Positions 34,493 through 44,041 of a stretch of 64,000 nt of DNA are shown one piece after another (the first letter of the stretch is position 1; every line of letters starts with the position of its first letter). Source of the DNA: Caballeronia sp. SEWSISQ10-4 2 (GTDB lineage Bacteria > Pseudomonadota > Gammaproteobacteria > Burkholderiales > Burkholderiaceae); contig NZ_JALPRJ010000036.1 in NCBI RefSeq assembly GCF_030464885.1, positions 30,600 through 94,599 on the forward strand, read 5' to 3'. A model generated the notes under the pieces. That model worked only from the letters and a program-made list of their open reading frames with translations, searched no databases and was not told the DNA's origin. The position numbers and the translations under genes are program-made.

Positions 34493-35323
34493 ATGAAAGT
34501 GTTCGGCAAGCAGATGCCCATGAGCGCCGCGATTGGCATGGCGATTGTCGCGGTGATCGCCGTGGCCTCGCTGGGCGCGCCGCTTATCGCGCCGCACGGA
34601 GAGACTGAGACCGTCGGCGACATATGGATGATGCCGGGCGCGGGTCACTGGCTAGGCACTGACAGCATCGGGCGCGACATGCTTTCGCGGCTGCTGTATG
34701 GCGGGCGCACGACGCTCGGCCTCGCACTCGCGATCACGTTGCTGTCGTTCTCGCTCGGCATTGTCACGGGATTTTCGGCGGCAGTGCTGGGACGCAAGGT
34801 CGATCATGTGCTGTCGCGCATCGTCGACACGCTCATGGCGATGCCGGTGCTGATCTTCGCGCTGATGATCCTGTCGGTGCTGGGCACGTCGATGCCGGTG
34901 CTGATCGGGACGATCGCGATTCTCGATTCAACGCGCGTGTTCAGGCTCGCCCGGCTCGTCGCACAGGGGATCGCCGTGCAGGAATATGTAGAAGCGGCGC
35001 GGCTGCGTGGAGAGGGGCTCGCGTGGATCATCCGCCGCGAGATACTCCCTAACGCAGTGCCTCCACTGCTCGCGGAGTTCGGCATGCGCTTCGGATTCAC
35101 GATCCTGTTCGTGGCCGGCTTGAGCTTCCTCGGGCTGGGCATCCAGCCGCCGTACGCCGACTGGGGCGGCATGGTCCGAGACAACGCGCAGGTGATCAAT
35201 TTCGGCGGCATCGCGCCACTTGTCCCGGCTGCGGCGATTGCGCTGCTGACTGTAGGCATCAATCTGGTCGTCGACTGGCTGCTGTCGGTGCGGGCGGTCG
35301 GACAGGCGGGGGCAATTGCATGA
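34493..35323 (+). CDS. ABC transporter permease, DppC-like
   Basis: A 276-residue permease of the DppC/OppC type. It has a first membrane helix, the periplasmic segment HWLGTDSIGRDMLSRLLYGGRTTL typical of the family, and the coupling motif EYVEAARLRGEGLAWIIRREILPN. It lies 6 bases after the DppB-like gene and overlaps the ATPase gene by 4 bases. It forms a heterodimer with the DppB-like protein. Confidence 0.92.
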   Translation: MKVFGKQMPMSAAIGMAIVAVIAVASLGAPLIAPHGETETVGDIWMMPGAGHWLGTDSIGRDMLSRLLYGGRTTLGLALAITLLSFSLGIVTGFSAAVLGRKVDHVLSRIVDTLMAMPVLIFALMILSVLGTSMPVLIGTIAILDSTRVFRLARLVAQGIAVQEYVEAARLRGEGLAWIIRREILPNAVPPLLAEFGMRFGFTILFVAGLSFLGLGIQPPYADWGGMVRDNAQVINFGGIAPLVPAAAIALLTVGINLVVDWLLSVRAVGQAGAIA

Positions 35324-36969
35324 ATCCAGTCTTGAGGATGCGTGCGTTGCGCGTGGAGGCGCCCAATGGCCAGGTGCTGGTCGACAACGTCGACGTGACG
35401 CTCGCGCAAGGAGAAGTGCTCGGGTTGATCGGCGAGTCCGGTGCGGGTAAATCGACCATCGGACTGGCGGCGCTCGGTTATGCGCGGGGCCGCTGCCGGA
35501 TCACCGGTGGCGAAGTGTTGCTGGACGGCGAGAATATTCTGGGCGTAACGCCTCAACGGCAGCGTGCACTACGCGCTACCAAGGTCGCTTATGTGGCGCA
35601 AAGCGCGGCCGCTGCATTCAACCCGGCGCTGACTATCGGCGAGCAGGTTTGCGAAGGGCCGCTGCGGCATGGATTGATGAGCCGCGACGAAGCGCAGAAG
35701 TGGGCGCGCGAGTTGTTTGCGTCACTCGATCTGCCGGACCCGGACGCCTTCGGGCAACGTTATCCGCATCAGGTCTCCGGCGGGCAATTGCAACGTGCGA
35801 TGGTCGCCATGGCGATGTCGTGCAAGCCATCAATCCTTGTGCTTGACGAGCCAACTACGGCGCTCGATGTCACCACGCAGATAGAGGTGCTGGTCGTGTT
35901 GCGCAGGATCGTGCGTGAGTTCGGCGCGGCAGCGCTTTACATCTCGCACGATCTGGCAGTGGTCGCGCAGGTCGCGGACAAGATCATGGTGTTGCGCAGC
36001 GGGCGGATGGTCGAGGAGGGTACGACGGACGCAGTGCTGAACGCGCCGCGTGAGGAATACACCCAGCGTCTGGTCGCTGAGCGCAGCGTGACCGGCATGT
36101 TGCGCGCCGGTCCTCCTCATGCGACCGAGCCGCTGCTTAGTATCGAAGGACTGAATGCCGGTTATCACGGCAAGGCGATCGTGTGTGACGTCGCGCTAAC
36201 GCTCGCACGCGGTGAAACACTGGCGCTCGTTGGCGAATCCGGCAGCGGCAAGAGCACGGTTGCACGATCGATCGTGGGGCTCATCGAGCAGCAGAGCGGC
36301 ACGTTGCGCTTCGACGGCGCTCTGCTGCCGCATCGCCTGGCCGAACGCTCACGTGAACTGAAGCGACGCATCCAACTTGTCTATCAGTCACCCGATGTCG
36401 CACTCAATCCGATGCACACCGTCGGGGAGATCATCGGCCGTCCGGTGGAATTTTATTTCGGCATCCATAAGGATAAGGTTCGTGACCGTGTGCTGGAACT
36501 ACTGCGCCTGACTGAACTACCGGAAACGTTCATCGACCGGAAGCCGACTGAGTTATCCGGCGGGCAGAAGCAGCGCGTTTGTATTGCGCGCGCACTGGCG
36601 GCACAACCCGATCTGGTGATTTGCGACGAGGTCACGTCCGCCCTCGATCCGCTGGTCGCGGACGGGATTCTTTCGTTGCTGGAGTCCCTGCAAAAACGCA
36701 TCGGGCTGTCGTACCTTTTTATTACCCACGATCTCGGCACGGTAAGGCGCATTGCGCAGCGCGTCGCGGTGATGCTGCGTGGCGAAGTCATCGCGCAAGG
36801 CGCCACGGCCGATGTGTTCAATGCGCCGAGCCATCCCTATACAAAGCGACTGCTGTCATCGGTTCCCGAACTGCGGATCGGATGGCTCGACGAAAACCTC
36901 TTGCACAGCGCACGGCCGGCTGAATCGAAGACGTTCACGGGAGAGTTGAAGTATGCAGCGGAACAATGA
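35320..36969 (+). CDS. Dual-domain ABC transporter ATPase (DppD-DppF fusion type)
   Basis: A 549-residue protein with two complete nucleotide-binding domains. Domain 1: Walker A GESGAGKST (about 38-46), signature SGGQLQRA, Walker B ILVLDEPTTALD. Domain 2 (from about residue 275): Walker A GESGSGKST, signature LSGGQKQRV, Walker B LVICDEVTSALD, with the oligopeptide-type C-terminal block HPYTKRLLSSVPEL. A single polypeptide replaces the usual separate DppD and DppF. It powers the importer. It overlaps the next gene by 17 bases. Confidence 0.92.
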   Translation: MNPVLRMRALRVEAPNGQVLVDNVDVTLAQGEVLGLIGESGAGKSTIGLAALGYARGRCRITGGEVLLDGENILGVTPQRQRALRATKVAYVAQSAAAAFNPALTIGEQVCEGPLRHGLMSRDEAQKWARELFASLDLPDPDAFGQRYPHQVSGGQLQRAMVAMAMSCKPSILVLDEPTTALDVTTQIEVLVVLRRIVREFGAAALYISHDLAVVAQVADKIMVLRSGRMVEEGTTDAVLNAPREEYTQRLVAERSVTGMLRAGPPHATEPLLSIEGLNAGYHGKAIVCDVALTLARGETLALVGESGSGKSTVARSIVGLIEQQSGTLRFDGALLPHRLAERSRELKRRIQLVYQSPDVALNPMHTVGEIIGRPVEFYFGIHKDKVRDRVLELLRLTELPETFIDRKPTELSGGQKQRVCIARALAAQPDLVICDEVTSALDPLVADGILSLLESLQKRIGLSYLFITHDLGTVRRIAQRVAVMLRGEVIAQGATADVFNAPSHPYTKRLLSSVPELRIGWLDENLLHSARPAESKTFTGELKYAAEQ

Positions 36970-38992
36970 GCAGGCGGGACGGGTGCGGGTAATCGAGCAC
37001 CTTTGGATTCCGCTTGCGGACGGGACACGGCTCGCAGCGCGCATCTGGTTGCCGGACGATGCCGGGACCGACGCAGCACCCGTGCCCGCCATCCTCGAAT
37101 ACATTCCGTATCGCAAGCGTGACGGCACTCGATCGCGCGACGAGCCGATGCATCACTACTTCGCATCGGAAGGGTTCGCCGCAGTGCGCGTCGATATGCG
37201 CGGCAGCGGCGAGTCGGATGGGTTGATGGCGGATGAATACGTACTGCAAGAGCAGGACGACGCGCTCGAGGTCATCGAATGGATCGCGCGGCAGCGGTGG
37301 TGCAGCGGAGCGGTCGGCTTGATGGGTAAATCGTGGGGAGGCTTCAACGCGTTGCAGGTCGCCGCGCGCAGGCCGCCCGCATTGAAGGCGATCATCACCG
37401 TCTATTCAACCGACGATCGCTACGCAGACGATATCCACTACAAAGGCGGTTGCCTGCTCAACGACAACCTGTGGTGGGGCAGCATCATGCTCGCCTATCA
37501 GGGCCGTCCGCCGGACCCTTTATTGTATGGAGAAGAATGGCGTGCTGCGTGGATCGAGCGGCTCGACACGCTGCCGTTCTTTCCCGCGCTATGGATGGAG
37601 CATCCGCACCGTGACGACTACTGGCGTCATGGTTCGATATGCGAGGACTGGTCCGCTATCCAGTGCCCGGTGTTCGCGATAGGCGGCTGGGCTGACAGTT
37701 ATACGAACGCCGTATTCCGCCTGGTGGACGGCTTGCAGGTGCCCAGGCAAGGTCTGATCGGACCTTGGGCGCATATCTATCCGCATGACGGCATACCCGG
37801 ACCTGCAGTCGGTTTTCTGCAGGAAGCCGTGGAGTGGTGGAACCGATGGCTGCGCACTGACGGCCCGCATGATGCGCCGGACCGCCCGGCGCTGCGCGTA
37901 TGGATGGAGACACCGCGCGCTCCGCAGACGACCTACGCCACGACACCCGGCAGATGGATCTCCGAAACAGCATGGCCAAGTCCCGCGGTCTCGATGCAGC
38001 CCCTGTATCTGGGCGACGGTACCTTGACACGCACAGCGCCCGACACTGCGACGCGGGTGCTCATTCATACGCCGCAAGGACACGGTGTGGCTGCCGGCGA
38101 ATGGATGGGAACGGGCGTGGCAGGTGAGTCCCCCGCCGACCAGCGTATCGACGATGGCCTCGCACAAGTATTCGACAGCGCCCCGCTAACTGAACCATTA
38201 GCGCTGCTTGGCATGCCGGAACTCGAAGTGGATGTATCGAGTGACCGGCCGGTCGCCTACCTCTGCGCACGGCTCTCCGAAGTCATGCCGGACGGCGCGG
38301 TAACACGGGTTTGTTATGGCGTTTTCAACCTGACGCACCGTGACGGGTCAGCTGAACCTGCCGCGTTGACGCCGGGCGAACGGTATCGCGTGCGGCTGAC
38401 ACTCGATGCGTGCGCACATGAATTTGGAGCCGGCAACCGGATTCGATTGTCGTTGGCGACGACCTATTGGCCGCTGATCTGGCCCGCGCCGGAAGACGCG
38501 ACGGTTGAAGTTACGCTCGGCAATACAGCGCTTCATTTGCCGGTACGTGAAGCGAAAGCGGACGAGCCGCCGCTCGAATTCCATGCCCCCGTGCGGGGTC
38601 CCGCGACACCCGCCGAGCAGGTACGTACAGGGAGCATGACGCGCACTTCGTCTTACGACCTGACAACGGGCGAATGGACGTACGTTACCGAAGGCATCGG
38701 CGGCCTCTTTGGGGAAGGCGTTCAGCGGTTCGCCGAGATCGATACAACCGTCGAGCACAACCTGAAGCGTGTTCTGAACATTCAAGGTAACGACCCGCTG
38801 AGCGCCCGCTATACGCTGACGCAATCGCTGCGCATGGGGCGCGAAGGGTGGGACATCCTTGTGCGCAGCGAAGTGCAGATGACCTCCGATAAAGAACGCT
38901 TTTATCTAAAAGGCACGTTACGCGCCGAAGAAAACGGGCAGATGGTGCGCGAGCGTAGCTGGGACGAAACGATCCCGCGCCTGCTGCTGTAA
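36953..38992 (+). CDS. CocE/NonD-family hydrolase (X-Pro dipeptidyl-peptidase S15 type)
   Basis: A 679-residue alpha/beta-hydrolase. The nucleophile is S127 in GKSWGGF; D248 (GGWADSY) and H274 (GPWAH) complete the triad. The early segment EYIPYRKRDGT and the oxyanion region are typical of CocE and of X-prolyl dipeptidyl peptidases, and a C-terminal jelly-roll-like domain follows. There is no signal peptide, so it acts in the cytoplasm on imported substrate. Family members split esters, amides or X-Pro peptide bonds. In this operon the likely job is to release an N-methylated product for the two demethylases. It overlaps the ATPase gene, so translation is probably coupled. Confidence 0.85.
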   Translation: MQRNNEQAGRVRVIEHLWIPLADGTRLAARIWLPDDAGTDAAPVPAILEYIPYRKRDGTRSRDEPMHHYFASEGFAAVRVDMRGSGESDGLMADEYVLQEQDDALEVIEWIARQRWCSGAVGLMGKSWGGFNALQVAARRPPALKAIITVYSTDDRYADDIHYKGGCLLNDNLWWGSIMLAYQGRPPDPLLYGEEWRAAWIERLDTLPFFPALWMEHPHRDDYWRHGSICEDWSAIQCPVFAIGGWADSYTNAVFRLVDGLQVPRQGLIGPWAHIYPHDGIPGPAVGFLQEAVEWWNRWLRTDGPHDAPDRPALRVWMETPRAPQTTYATTPGRWISETAWPSPAVSMQPLYLGDGTLTRTAPDTATRVLIHTPQGHGVAAGEWMGTGVAGESPADQRIDDGLAQVFDSAPLTEPLALLGMPELEVDVSSDRPVAYLCARLSEVMPDGAVTRVCYGVFNLTHRDGSAEPAALTPGERYRVRLTLDACAHEFGAGNRIRLSLATTYWPLIWPAPEDATVEVTLGNTALHLPVREAKADEPPLEFHAPVRGPATPAEQVRTGSMTRTSSYDLTTGEWTYVTEGIGGLFGEGVQRFAEIDTTVEHNLKRVLNIQGNDPLSARYTLTQSLRMGREGWDILVRSEVQMTSDKERFYLKGTLRAEENGQMVRERSWDETIPRLLL

Positions 38993-39042
38993 TTGCCGCC
39001 ATAGAACCGCGCATGTCCCTAACAACGTCTGAAGGCACCGTC

Positions 39043-41079
39043 ATGACGAATGATCCGCTTCTGCAACCCTATCGGCTCAAGCACCTGACCTTGCGTAACC
39101 GGATCATGACAACATCGCATGAGCCGGCCTACGCAGAAGACGGATTGCCCAAGGAGCGCTATCGGGCGTATCACGTCGAGCGCGCCAAGGCTGGCATTGC
39201 GTTGACCATGACGGCTGGATCGGCGGCGGTATCGCGCGATAGTCCACCGGTATTCAATAACGTCCTGGTCTACAAGGATGAGGTCGTGCCCTGGATGAAG
39301 GAACTGGTCGACGAATGCCATGAGCACGGCGCGGCCGTGATGATTCAATTGACCCATCTAGGCAGGCGCACTCGCTGGGACAAAGGCGACTGGTTGCCTG
39401 CGATTTCACCGTCGCATAATCGCGAACCGTCCCACCGGGCCTTTCCCAAGAAGCTCGAAGACTGGGACATCGAGCGCATCATCCGGGACTATGCAGACGC
39501 GGCGGAACGAATGATGGCTGCCGGGCTCGATGGACTCGAGCTCGAGGCCTACGGTCATTTGATGGACCAGTTCTGGTCGCCTTTGACCAACACGCTGGAC
39601 GCACCGTATGGCGGTTCCATCGATAACCGTCTTCGATTCACGTTCGAGGTACTCACGGCAATTCGCAAGCGCGTGGGCCCGGATTTTCTGGTCGGCGTGC
39701 GATACACAGCCGACGAGATGATCGAAGGCGGCTTGACGAAACAGGATGGTCTGCAGATTTCGCGCAAGCTAAAGGAAAGCGGCCTGGTGGATTTTCTCAA
39801 CGTGATTCGCGGTCATCTGGATACGGATGCGGGACTCACCGACGTCATTCCGATTCAGGGCATGAAGAGTTCGCCGCATCTGGATTTTGCCGGGGAGATT
39901 CGCGAAGCAACCGCTTTCCCGACCTTCCATGCAGCCCGAATTTCCGATGTCCCTACCGCAAGGCACGCGATCGCCTCGGGAAAAATCGACATGGTGGGCA
40001 TGACTCGCGCCCATATGACGGACCCGCATATCGTCCGGAAAATCATCGAAGGACGCGAGGACGATATTCGTCCGTGCGTCGGGGCGAATTACTGTCTTGA
40101 CCGCATTTATCAGGGCGGCGCCGCTTTCTGTATTCACAACGCGGCGACGGGGCGTGAACTCACCATGCCCCACCATATTGCGCGTGCCGACATCCGGCGA
40201 AAGGTGGTGATCATCGGGGCAGGGCCGGCAGGACTCGAAGCCGCTCGCGTGGCCGGTGAGCGTGGGCATGATGTGGTCGTCCATGAAGCGGCGCATTATC
40301 CCGGAGGTCAGATCCGTCTGACCGCGCAAAGCCCGCGACGCAAGGAGATGATCGGCATCATCGACTGGCGCATGGCTCAGTGCGAGCGTTATGGCGTGCA
40401 GTTCAAATTCGACTCGTGGGCCGAATCCGATGCCGTTCTTGCGGAGAACCCAGACGTTGTGATCGTTGCGACCGGCGGCCTGCCGCACACGGACGTACTG
40501 AGCGCGGGTAACGATCTTGTCGTGTCGGCATGGGACATTATTTCAGGCGATGTCAAACCCGGATCGAACGTCCTGCTCTTCGATGACGCCGGTGACCATT
40601 CCGCCCTTCAGGCAGCAGAGGTGATCGCCCAAGCCGGTGGCAAGCTCGAGATCATGACGCCGGACAGGTCCTTCTCGCCTGAAGTGATGAGCATGAACCT
40701 GGTGCCATACATGCGCTCGCTACAGAAGCTCGATGTCACGTTCACGGTTACCTATCGGCTGGAGGCGGTTTATCGGGAGGGGAGTGAATTGGTGGCGGTG
40801 GTGGGAAGCGACTACGGCGGCATTCGCAAAGAGCAACGATATGACCAGGTCGTGGTGAATCACGGCACCATCCCCATGGATGACCTCTATTTCGACCTGA
40901 AGCCGCTATCGAGCAACCTGGGCGCCGTCGACTACGACCAGCTCATTGACGGCAAGGTACAGACGCGCAGTTCAAATGCCGAGGGTAAGTTTCAACTATT
41001 CAGAATTGGCGATGCTGTCTCGGCTCGCAATACGCACGCGGCTATCTACGATGCGCTGCGGCTGGTTAAAGATCTCTGA
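39043..41079 (+). CDS. DgcA/TMADH-like flavin oxidoreductase (dimethylamine-type demethylase)
   Basis: A 678-residue protein with an N-terminal FMN barrel of the old yellow enzyme family (YRLKHLTLRNRI at the start, EAYGHLMDQFWSPLTN), then an Fe-S segment and a C-terminal FAD/NAD-binding half beginning KVVIIGAGPAGLEAARVAGERG. Length and order match trimethylamine dehydrogenase, histamine dehydrogenase and DgcA, which demethylates dimethylglycine. The Fe-S segment has C345, C351 and C363, but the position of the fourth TMADH cysteine is Ala348. The start is supported by GAAGG at 39031-39035. It is last in the operon and converges with CtaG, overlapping by 14 bases. Likely removes an N-methyl after the Rieske step. 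Confidence 0.85.
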   Translation: MTNDPLLQPYRLKHLTLRNRIMTTSHEPAYAEDGLPKERYRAYHVERAKAGIALTMTAGSAAVSRDSPPVFNNVLVYKDEVVPWMKELVDECHEHGAAVMIQLTHLGRRTRWDKGDWLPAISPSHNREPSHRAFPKKLEDWDIERIIRDYADAAERMMAAGLDGLELEAYGHLMDQFWSPLTNTLDAPYGGSIDNRLRFTFEVLTAIRKRVGPDFLVGVRYTADEMIEGGLTKQDGLQISRKLKESGLVDFLNVIRGHLDTDAGLTDVIPIQGMKSSPHLDFAGEIREATAFPTFHAARISDVPTARHAIASGKIDMVGMTRAHMTDPHIVRKIIEGREDDIRPCVGANYCLDRIYQGGAAFCIHNAATGRELTMPHHIARADIRRKVVIIGAGPAGLEAARVAGERGHDVVVHEAAHYPGGQIRLTAQSPRRKEMIGIIDWRMAQCERYGVQFKFDSWAESDAVLAENPDVVIVATGGLPHTDVLSAGNDLVVSAWDIISGDVKPGSNVLLFDDAGDHSALQAAEVIAQAGGKLEIMTPDRSFSPEVMSMNLVPYMRSLQKLDVTFTVTYRLEAVYREGSELVAVVGSDYGGIRKEQRYDQVVVNHGTIPMDDLYFDLKPLSSNLGAVDYDQLIDGKVQTRSSNAEGKFQLFRIGDAVSARNTHAAIYDALRLVKDL

Positions 41080-41932
41080 GGACCGGCTTCGCCCCGCGTT
41101 TCACGGGCCTTGATTTTGGCGGCACTCGCGCGGGGAGTTCGGACAGGCGCATCAGGTGGCGCAAGGCCATCATTGCGCCAATGGCTTCAAGTACACCGGC
41201 CGGCACCCACATGATCAGGCCGCCCAGGCTCTGGTCGAGCGTCGGCGGAACCGATGTGAACGCGCGGCCGCAAAGCGTAAAAACCGGATACAGGTCGTGC
41301 GACGAGAACGTGATGATCGCGCCGACCAGGATCTGTGGCGTCATCGTGATGACCGGCGACAGAACCCGCAAGCCCGGCCGGGTACGGCTTGGCGGATGGG
41401 GCCGATGATCGAGCAGCATCCACCAATACAGCAGGCCGCTCACCGCGACCGACCAGTTCATGAAGGTATAGATACGCCAGTCCAGCATCGCAACGAACTG
41501 TACGGATGGAATCAGCCAGAAGACAACCGAGATGACGAAGGCCGCGGAGATGAAGGCGGGGTTGAGCACGACGGCGGCTACGATGCGCACTGGCCGGCGA
41601 TGCTGCCAACGTCGCAGCGCACTGCGCCATCGCAACGGCAGGCCGGCTCGAAGCGCGCTACCTGGATAGGCGGACATCAGGATCAGCGGAGCCAGATGGT
41701 GCAGCACCAGATGCTGTAGCCGATGTACAAAGAACTCATGCTCGGCGTAATAGTCGAGCCTTGTGTGAAGCGCTATGTAGAAGAACGCAAGGCCGACCCA
41801 AAACGCTATACGTCGGGCAACGCTGATATGAACACGCCGCGACCCTCGCGCAAACAGCACCGCTGCAACAACGAAAACTGCCACGAGCCCGAAAGAAGGC
41901 TCCCATGGGGCGAGCAGGTTTAGCAGAGACAT
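41066..41932 (-). CDS. Cytochrome c oxidase assembly protein, caa3-type CtaG
   Basis: A 288-residue membrane protein with about seven hydrophobic segments and the His-rich stretch HRLQHLVLHHLAPLILMSAYPG, which is typical of the caa3_CtaG family and includes copper-binding candidates. The YWWMLLDHRPHP segment is also characteristic. It helps deliver copper to cytochrome oxidase in the inner membrane. It converges with the DgcA-like gene and shows no functional tie to it. Confidence 0.85.
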   Translation of the reverse strand: MSLLNLLAPWEPSFGLVAVFVVAAVLFARGSRRVHISVARRIAFWVGLAFFYIALHTRLDYYAEHEFFVHRLQHLVLHHLAPLILMSAYPGSALRAGLPLRWRSALRRWQHRRPVRIVAAVVLNPAFISAAFVISVVFWLIPSVQFVAMLDWRIYTFMNWSVAVSGLLYWWMLLDHRPHPPSRTRPGLRVLSPVITMTPQILVGAIITFSSHDLYPVFTLCGRAFTSVPPTLDQSLGGLIMWVPAGVLEAIGAMMALRHLMRLSELPARVPPKSRPVKRGAKPVLRDL

Positions 41933-42104
41933 GGCAGGTTAGAGAGGGTGAGGGAGGCTTGACGCGTGCGCGTCCTCGCCTCGGCGACTCGCATGTTAGC
42001 AGTTGGCTGGACGGATTGCTGGCGGGTAAAGCGAGGCTTTGCGGGCCCGCGGCAATCGCATGTTTTACGATTGGCTTCCTTGCGACGGTTTGCCGCAATC
42101 CTGC

Positions 42105-43019
42105 TCAGGGCGCTAACACCACCACCCCGATGCTTGCGCACACCACGAGAAACATGCCGGCTAACTGCATCGCGGTCATCGGCTGACGCAGCACGATGAA
42201 GCCGGCGAGCGCGCCGATCGCCGGCTCGACGCTCATCAGAATGCCAAACGAGGAGGCCGGCATATGCCGTAGCGCGATCATCTCGAGCGCGTACGGCAGT
42301 AAGGGCACAAGCAGCGCAAGACCGGCGGTCGCAGCCACCTGAGCGAGCGGTATGTGGCCACCGCTTTGCAGCAAGCCGAAGGGCATGGCGGCGATGGCTG
42401 CCGCGATCAGCGAGACAGACAAACCTTCAAGCCCGCTGAACATCGCGCCCGTCTTTTTCATCAGCACGATGTAGACGCCCCAGCCCGTTGCCGCGCCAAA
42501 TGCTAGCAGGACGCCGAGCGGCTCCCCGACCCAACCCGCTCGATCCCGCGAAAGCAGTAGCACGCCCGCTAAGGCGAGCAGCGGCCAGATCAGAGCCCGC
42601 ATGCGGCGCACGCCGATGGTGGCGACCGTGAGCGGCCCGAGAAAGTCGATAGCCACCGCCAGTCCCAATGGGATGCGCTGGATAGCGACGAAGAAGCATA
42701 GGGTCATGCCAGCCATCGCGACACCCAGTGAACCTGCTGCAAACCAGTGCGAGCGCGAGTAGGTGTGAATCTTCGGACGGACGATCAGAGCGAGCACGAT
42801 CGCCGCCCAGGAGAGTCGGATCCACGTCGTGCTGAACGAGCCAAAGGTGTTCATTGTCGGCGCGGAAAGCGCCGCGCCGAACTGCACGCTTGACATCGAC
42901 AATACGCATAACAGCGCCGCGTTTCCTGCCGTGCGGGCGGGCTTACGTCCGGCCGGCGAGGGGCTGGATCGCGGCGCAGAGCCAGAAGGCGGGGCCTCGG
43001 CCAGTGTCGTCTGTTTCAT
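42105..43019 (-). CDS. EamA/DMT-family transporter, RhtA-like
   Basis: A 304-residue inner-membrane protein with ten predicted helices in two EamA repeats. It has an early segment SSVQFGAALSAPTMNTFGSFSTTWIRLSWAA and the second-repeat segment PYALEMIALRHMPASSFGILMSVEPAIGALAG, both like the threonine/homoserine exporter RhtA. The N-terminal 30 residues are polar and Pro/Ser-rich. Probably exports amino acids or related small metabolites. Stands alone. An ISNCY remnant lies about 170 bases upstream of its start. Confidence 0.85.
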   Translation of the reverse strand: MKQTTLAEAPPSGSAPRSSPSPAGRKPARTAGNAALLCVLSMSSVQFGAALSAPTMNTFGSFSTTWIRLSWAAIVLALIVRPKIHTYSRSHWFAAGSLGVAMAGMTLCFFVAIQRIPLGLAVAIDFLGPLTVATIGVRRMRALIWPLLALAGVLLLSRDRAGWVGEPLGVLLAFGAATGWGVYIVLMKKTGAMFSGLEGLSVSLIAAAIAAMPFGLLQSGGHIPLAQVAATAGLALLVPLLPYALEMIALRHMPASSFGILMSVEPAIGALAGFIVLRQPMTAMQLAGMFLVVCASIGVVVLAP

Positions 43020-43189
43020 CGGGTCTCCTCGTGTCTTGTCTCGCGCAAAAGCCTGCCGTCAACTTACAAAACACCGACATTGCTTGAGTTTTTTAAGAAC
43101 GGACATTCTGACGGGGAAGAACGTTGTTTGACATGTACAGAGTGGAGGTAGCTACCAACACAGTTGTCTTGACCTCCGGGCGCTGCCGG

Positions 43190-43679
43190 TGCGGGTGCCG
43201 CGACCGCTGTTGACTGGCCGTGCTCGCAGCCGTCGATCTGCACGAGTTCACCCAGGCACGAGCGTCGCGAGCGCGGCTGGTAAATCTTCGGCGGGCGCTG
43301 TCGGCGAGGCGTCCATAAGCCGGCATCGATCATCAACCGCCTGACGGTCTCCTTGGCCAGCTTCAAGTTTGACACTCGCGCAGTTTCTCGCACGCGAGCG
43401 TCGGACCGAAATCGGCGTAGCGGTCTCGGATCAAAATCAGCGCCCGGTACGCCGTTGCCTCATCGAGCTTTCGATTGCCCGGACGTCCTCGGGCAGCCGA
43501 CCCAACGCCGGTCGCGCCAGCTTGTTTGTATCGAAGCACCAAGCGCTCGACCTGGCGCACCGCCCGGTGCAAACGCTCGGCACCAGCCCAGTCTTGGGCA
43601 TCCTGTCCACGACAGCTTGAATCACTTTAAGACGGTCGAGTTCGCGCATGTTCAACGTCACCAGTTCGGTTGGCTGCAT
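43190..43679 (-). pseudogene. ISNCY-family transposase remnant
   Basis: Three minus-strand frames join into the N-terminal part of a transposase common in Burkholderia: MQPTELVTLNMRELDRLKVIQAVVDR (from 43679), then RQVERLVLRYKQAG ... RDRYADFGPTLACEKLREC, then LAKETVRRLMIDAGLWTPRRQRPPKIYQPR and LGELVQIDGCEH. At least two frameshifts separate the pieces, and the catalytic DDE portion after QIDGCEH is lost. A dead element lying between the exporter gene and the promoter of the monooxygenase regulon. Confidence 0.75.
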
Positions 43680-43802
43680 GGCGAGCTCCCATCGTTGGAT
43701 CGGAAGCCCCCAGCATCGCACCAGCACCAAAACACGAGCGTTGCTCAATGCGCTATGAACATAACCTGCTCCATTGCCCGCCTTGGTAGGGTTTTTGTTC
43801 AG

Positions 43803-43831
43803 TTGACAATTGTAGATAATCTACTTAATTT
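43803..43831 (+). promoter_or_regulatory. Promoter with embedded GntR/FCD operator, importer operon
   Basis: TTGACA (43803-43808) and TTAATT or TAATTT (43825-43831) are spaced 16-17 bases, and between them lies the perfect 13-base dyad GTAGATAATCTAC (43812-43824). The same dyad, with one change, sits between the boxes of the flavin-reductase promoter at 47982-48010, and a related one precedes the GntR gene at 52161-52179. A repressor bound here would block RNA polymerase. The leader to the first gene is unusually long, about 245 bases. Confidence 0.7.
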
Positions 43832-44041
43832 AGTGTCACTGCACGACTTCTCCGACGTCCCTGAAATGGGGAAGTTGACAGGCGTCGGGTTTGTCGAAGA
43901 TGCGAACCGAGCGTTCGCCAGGGGATCGCATTGCGTTTACCGGGTGCAGATAGCCGACGGTTGGTGGCGGCAAAGTAGCAAGCAAGGGAGCGCAGTATCG
44001 GGCACGCGCTTCACCTCCCGGGATCAATCCAGTGAACAGTA

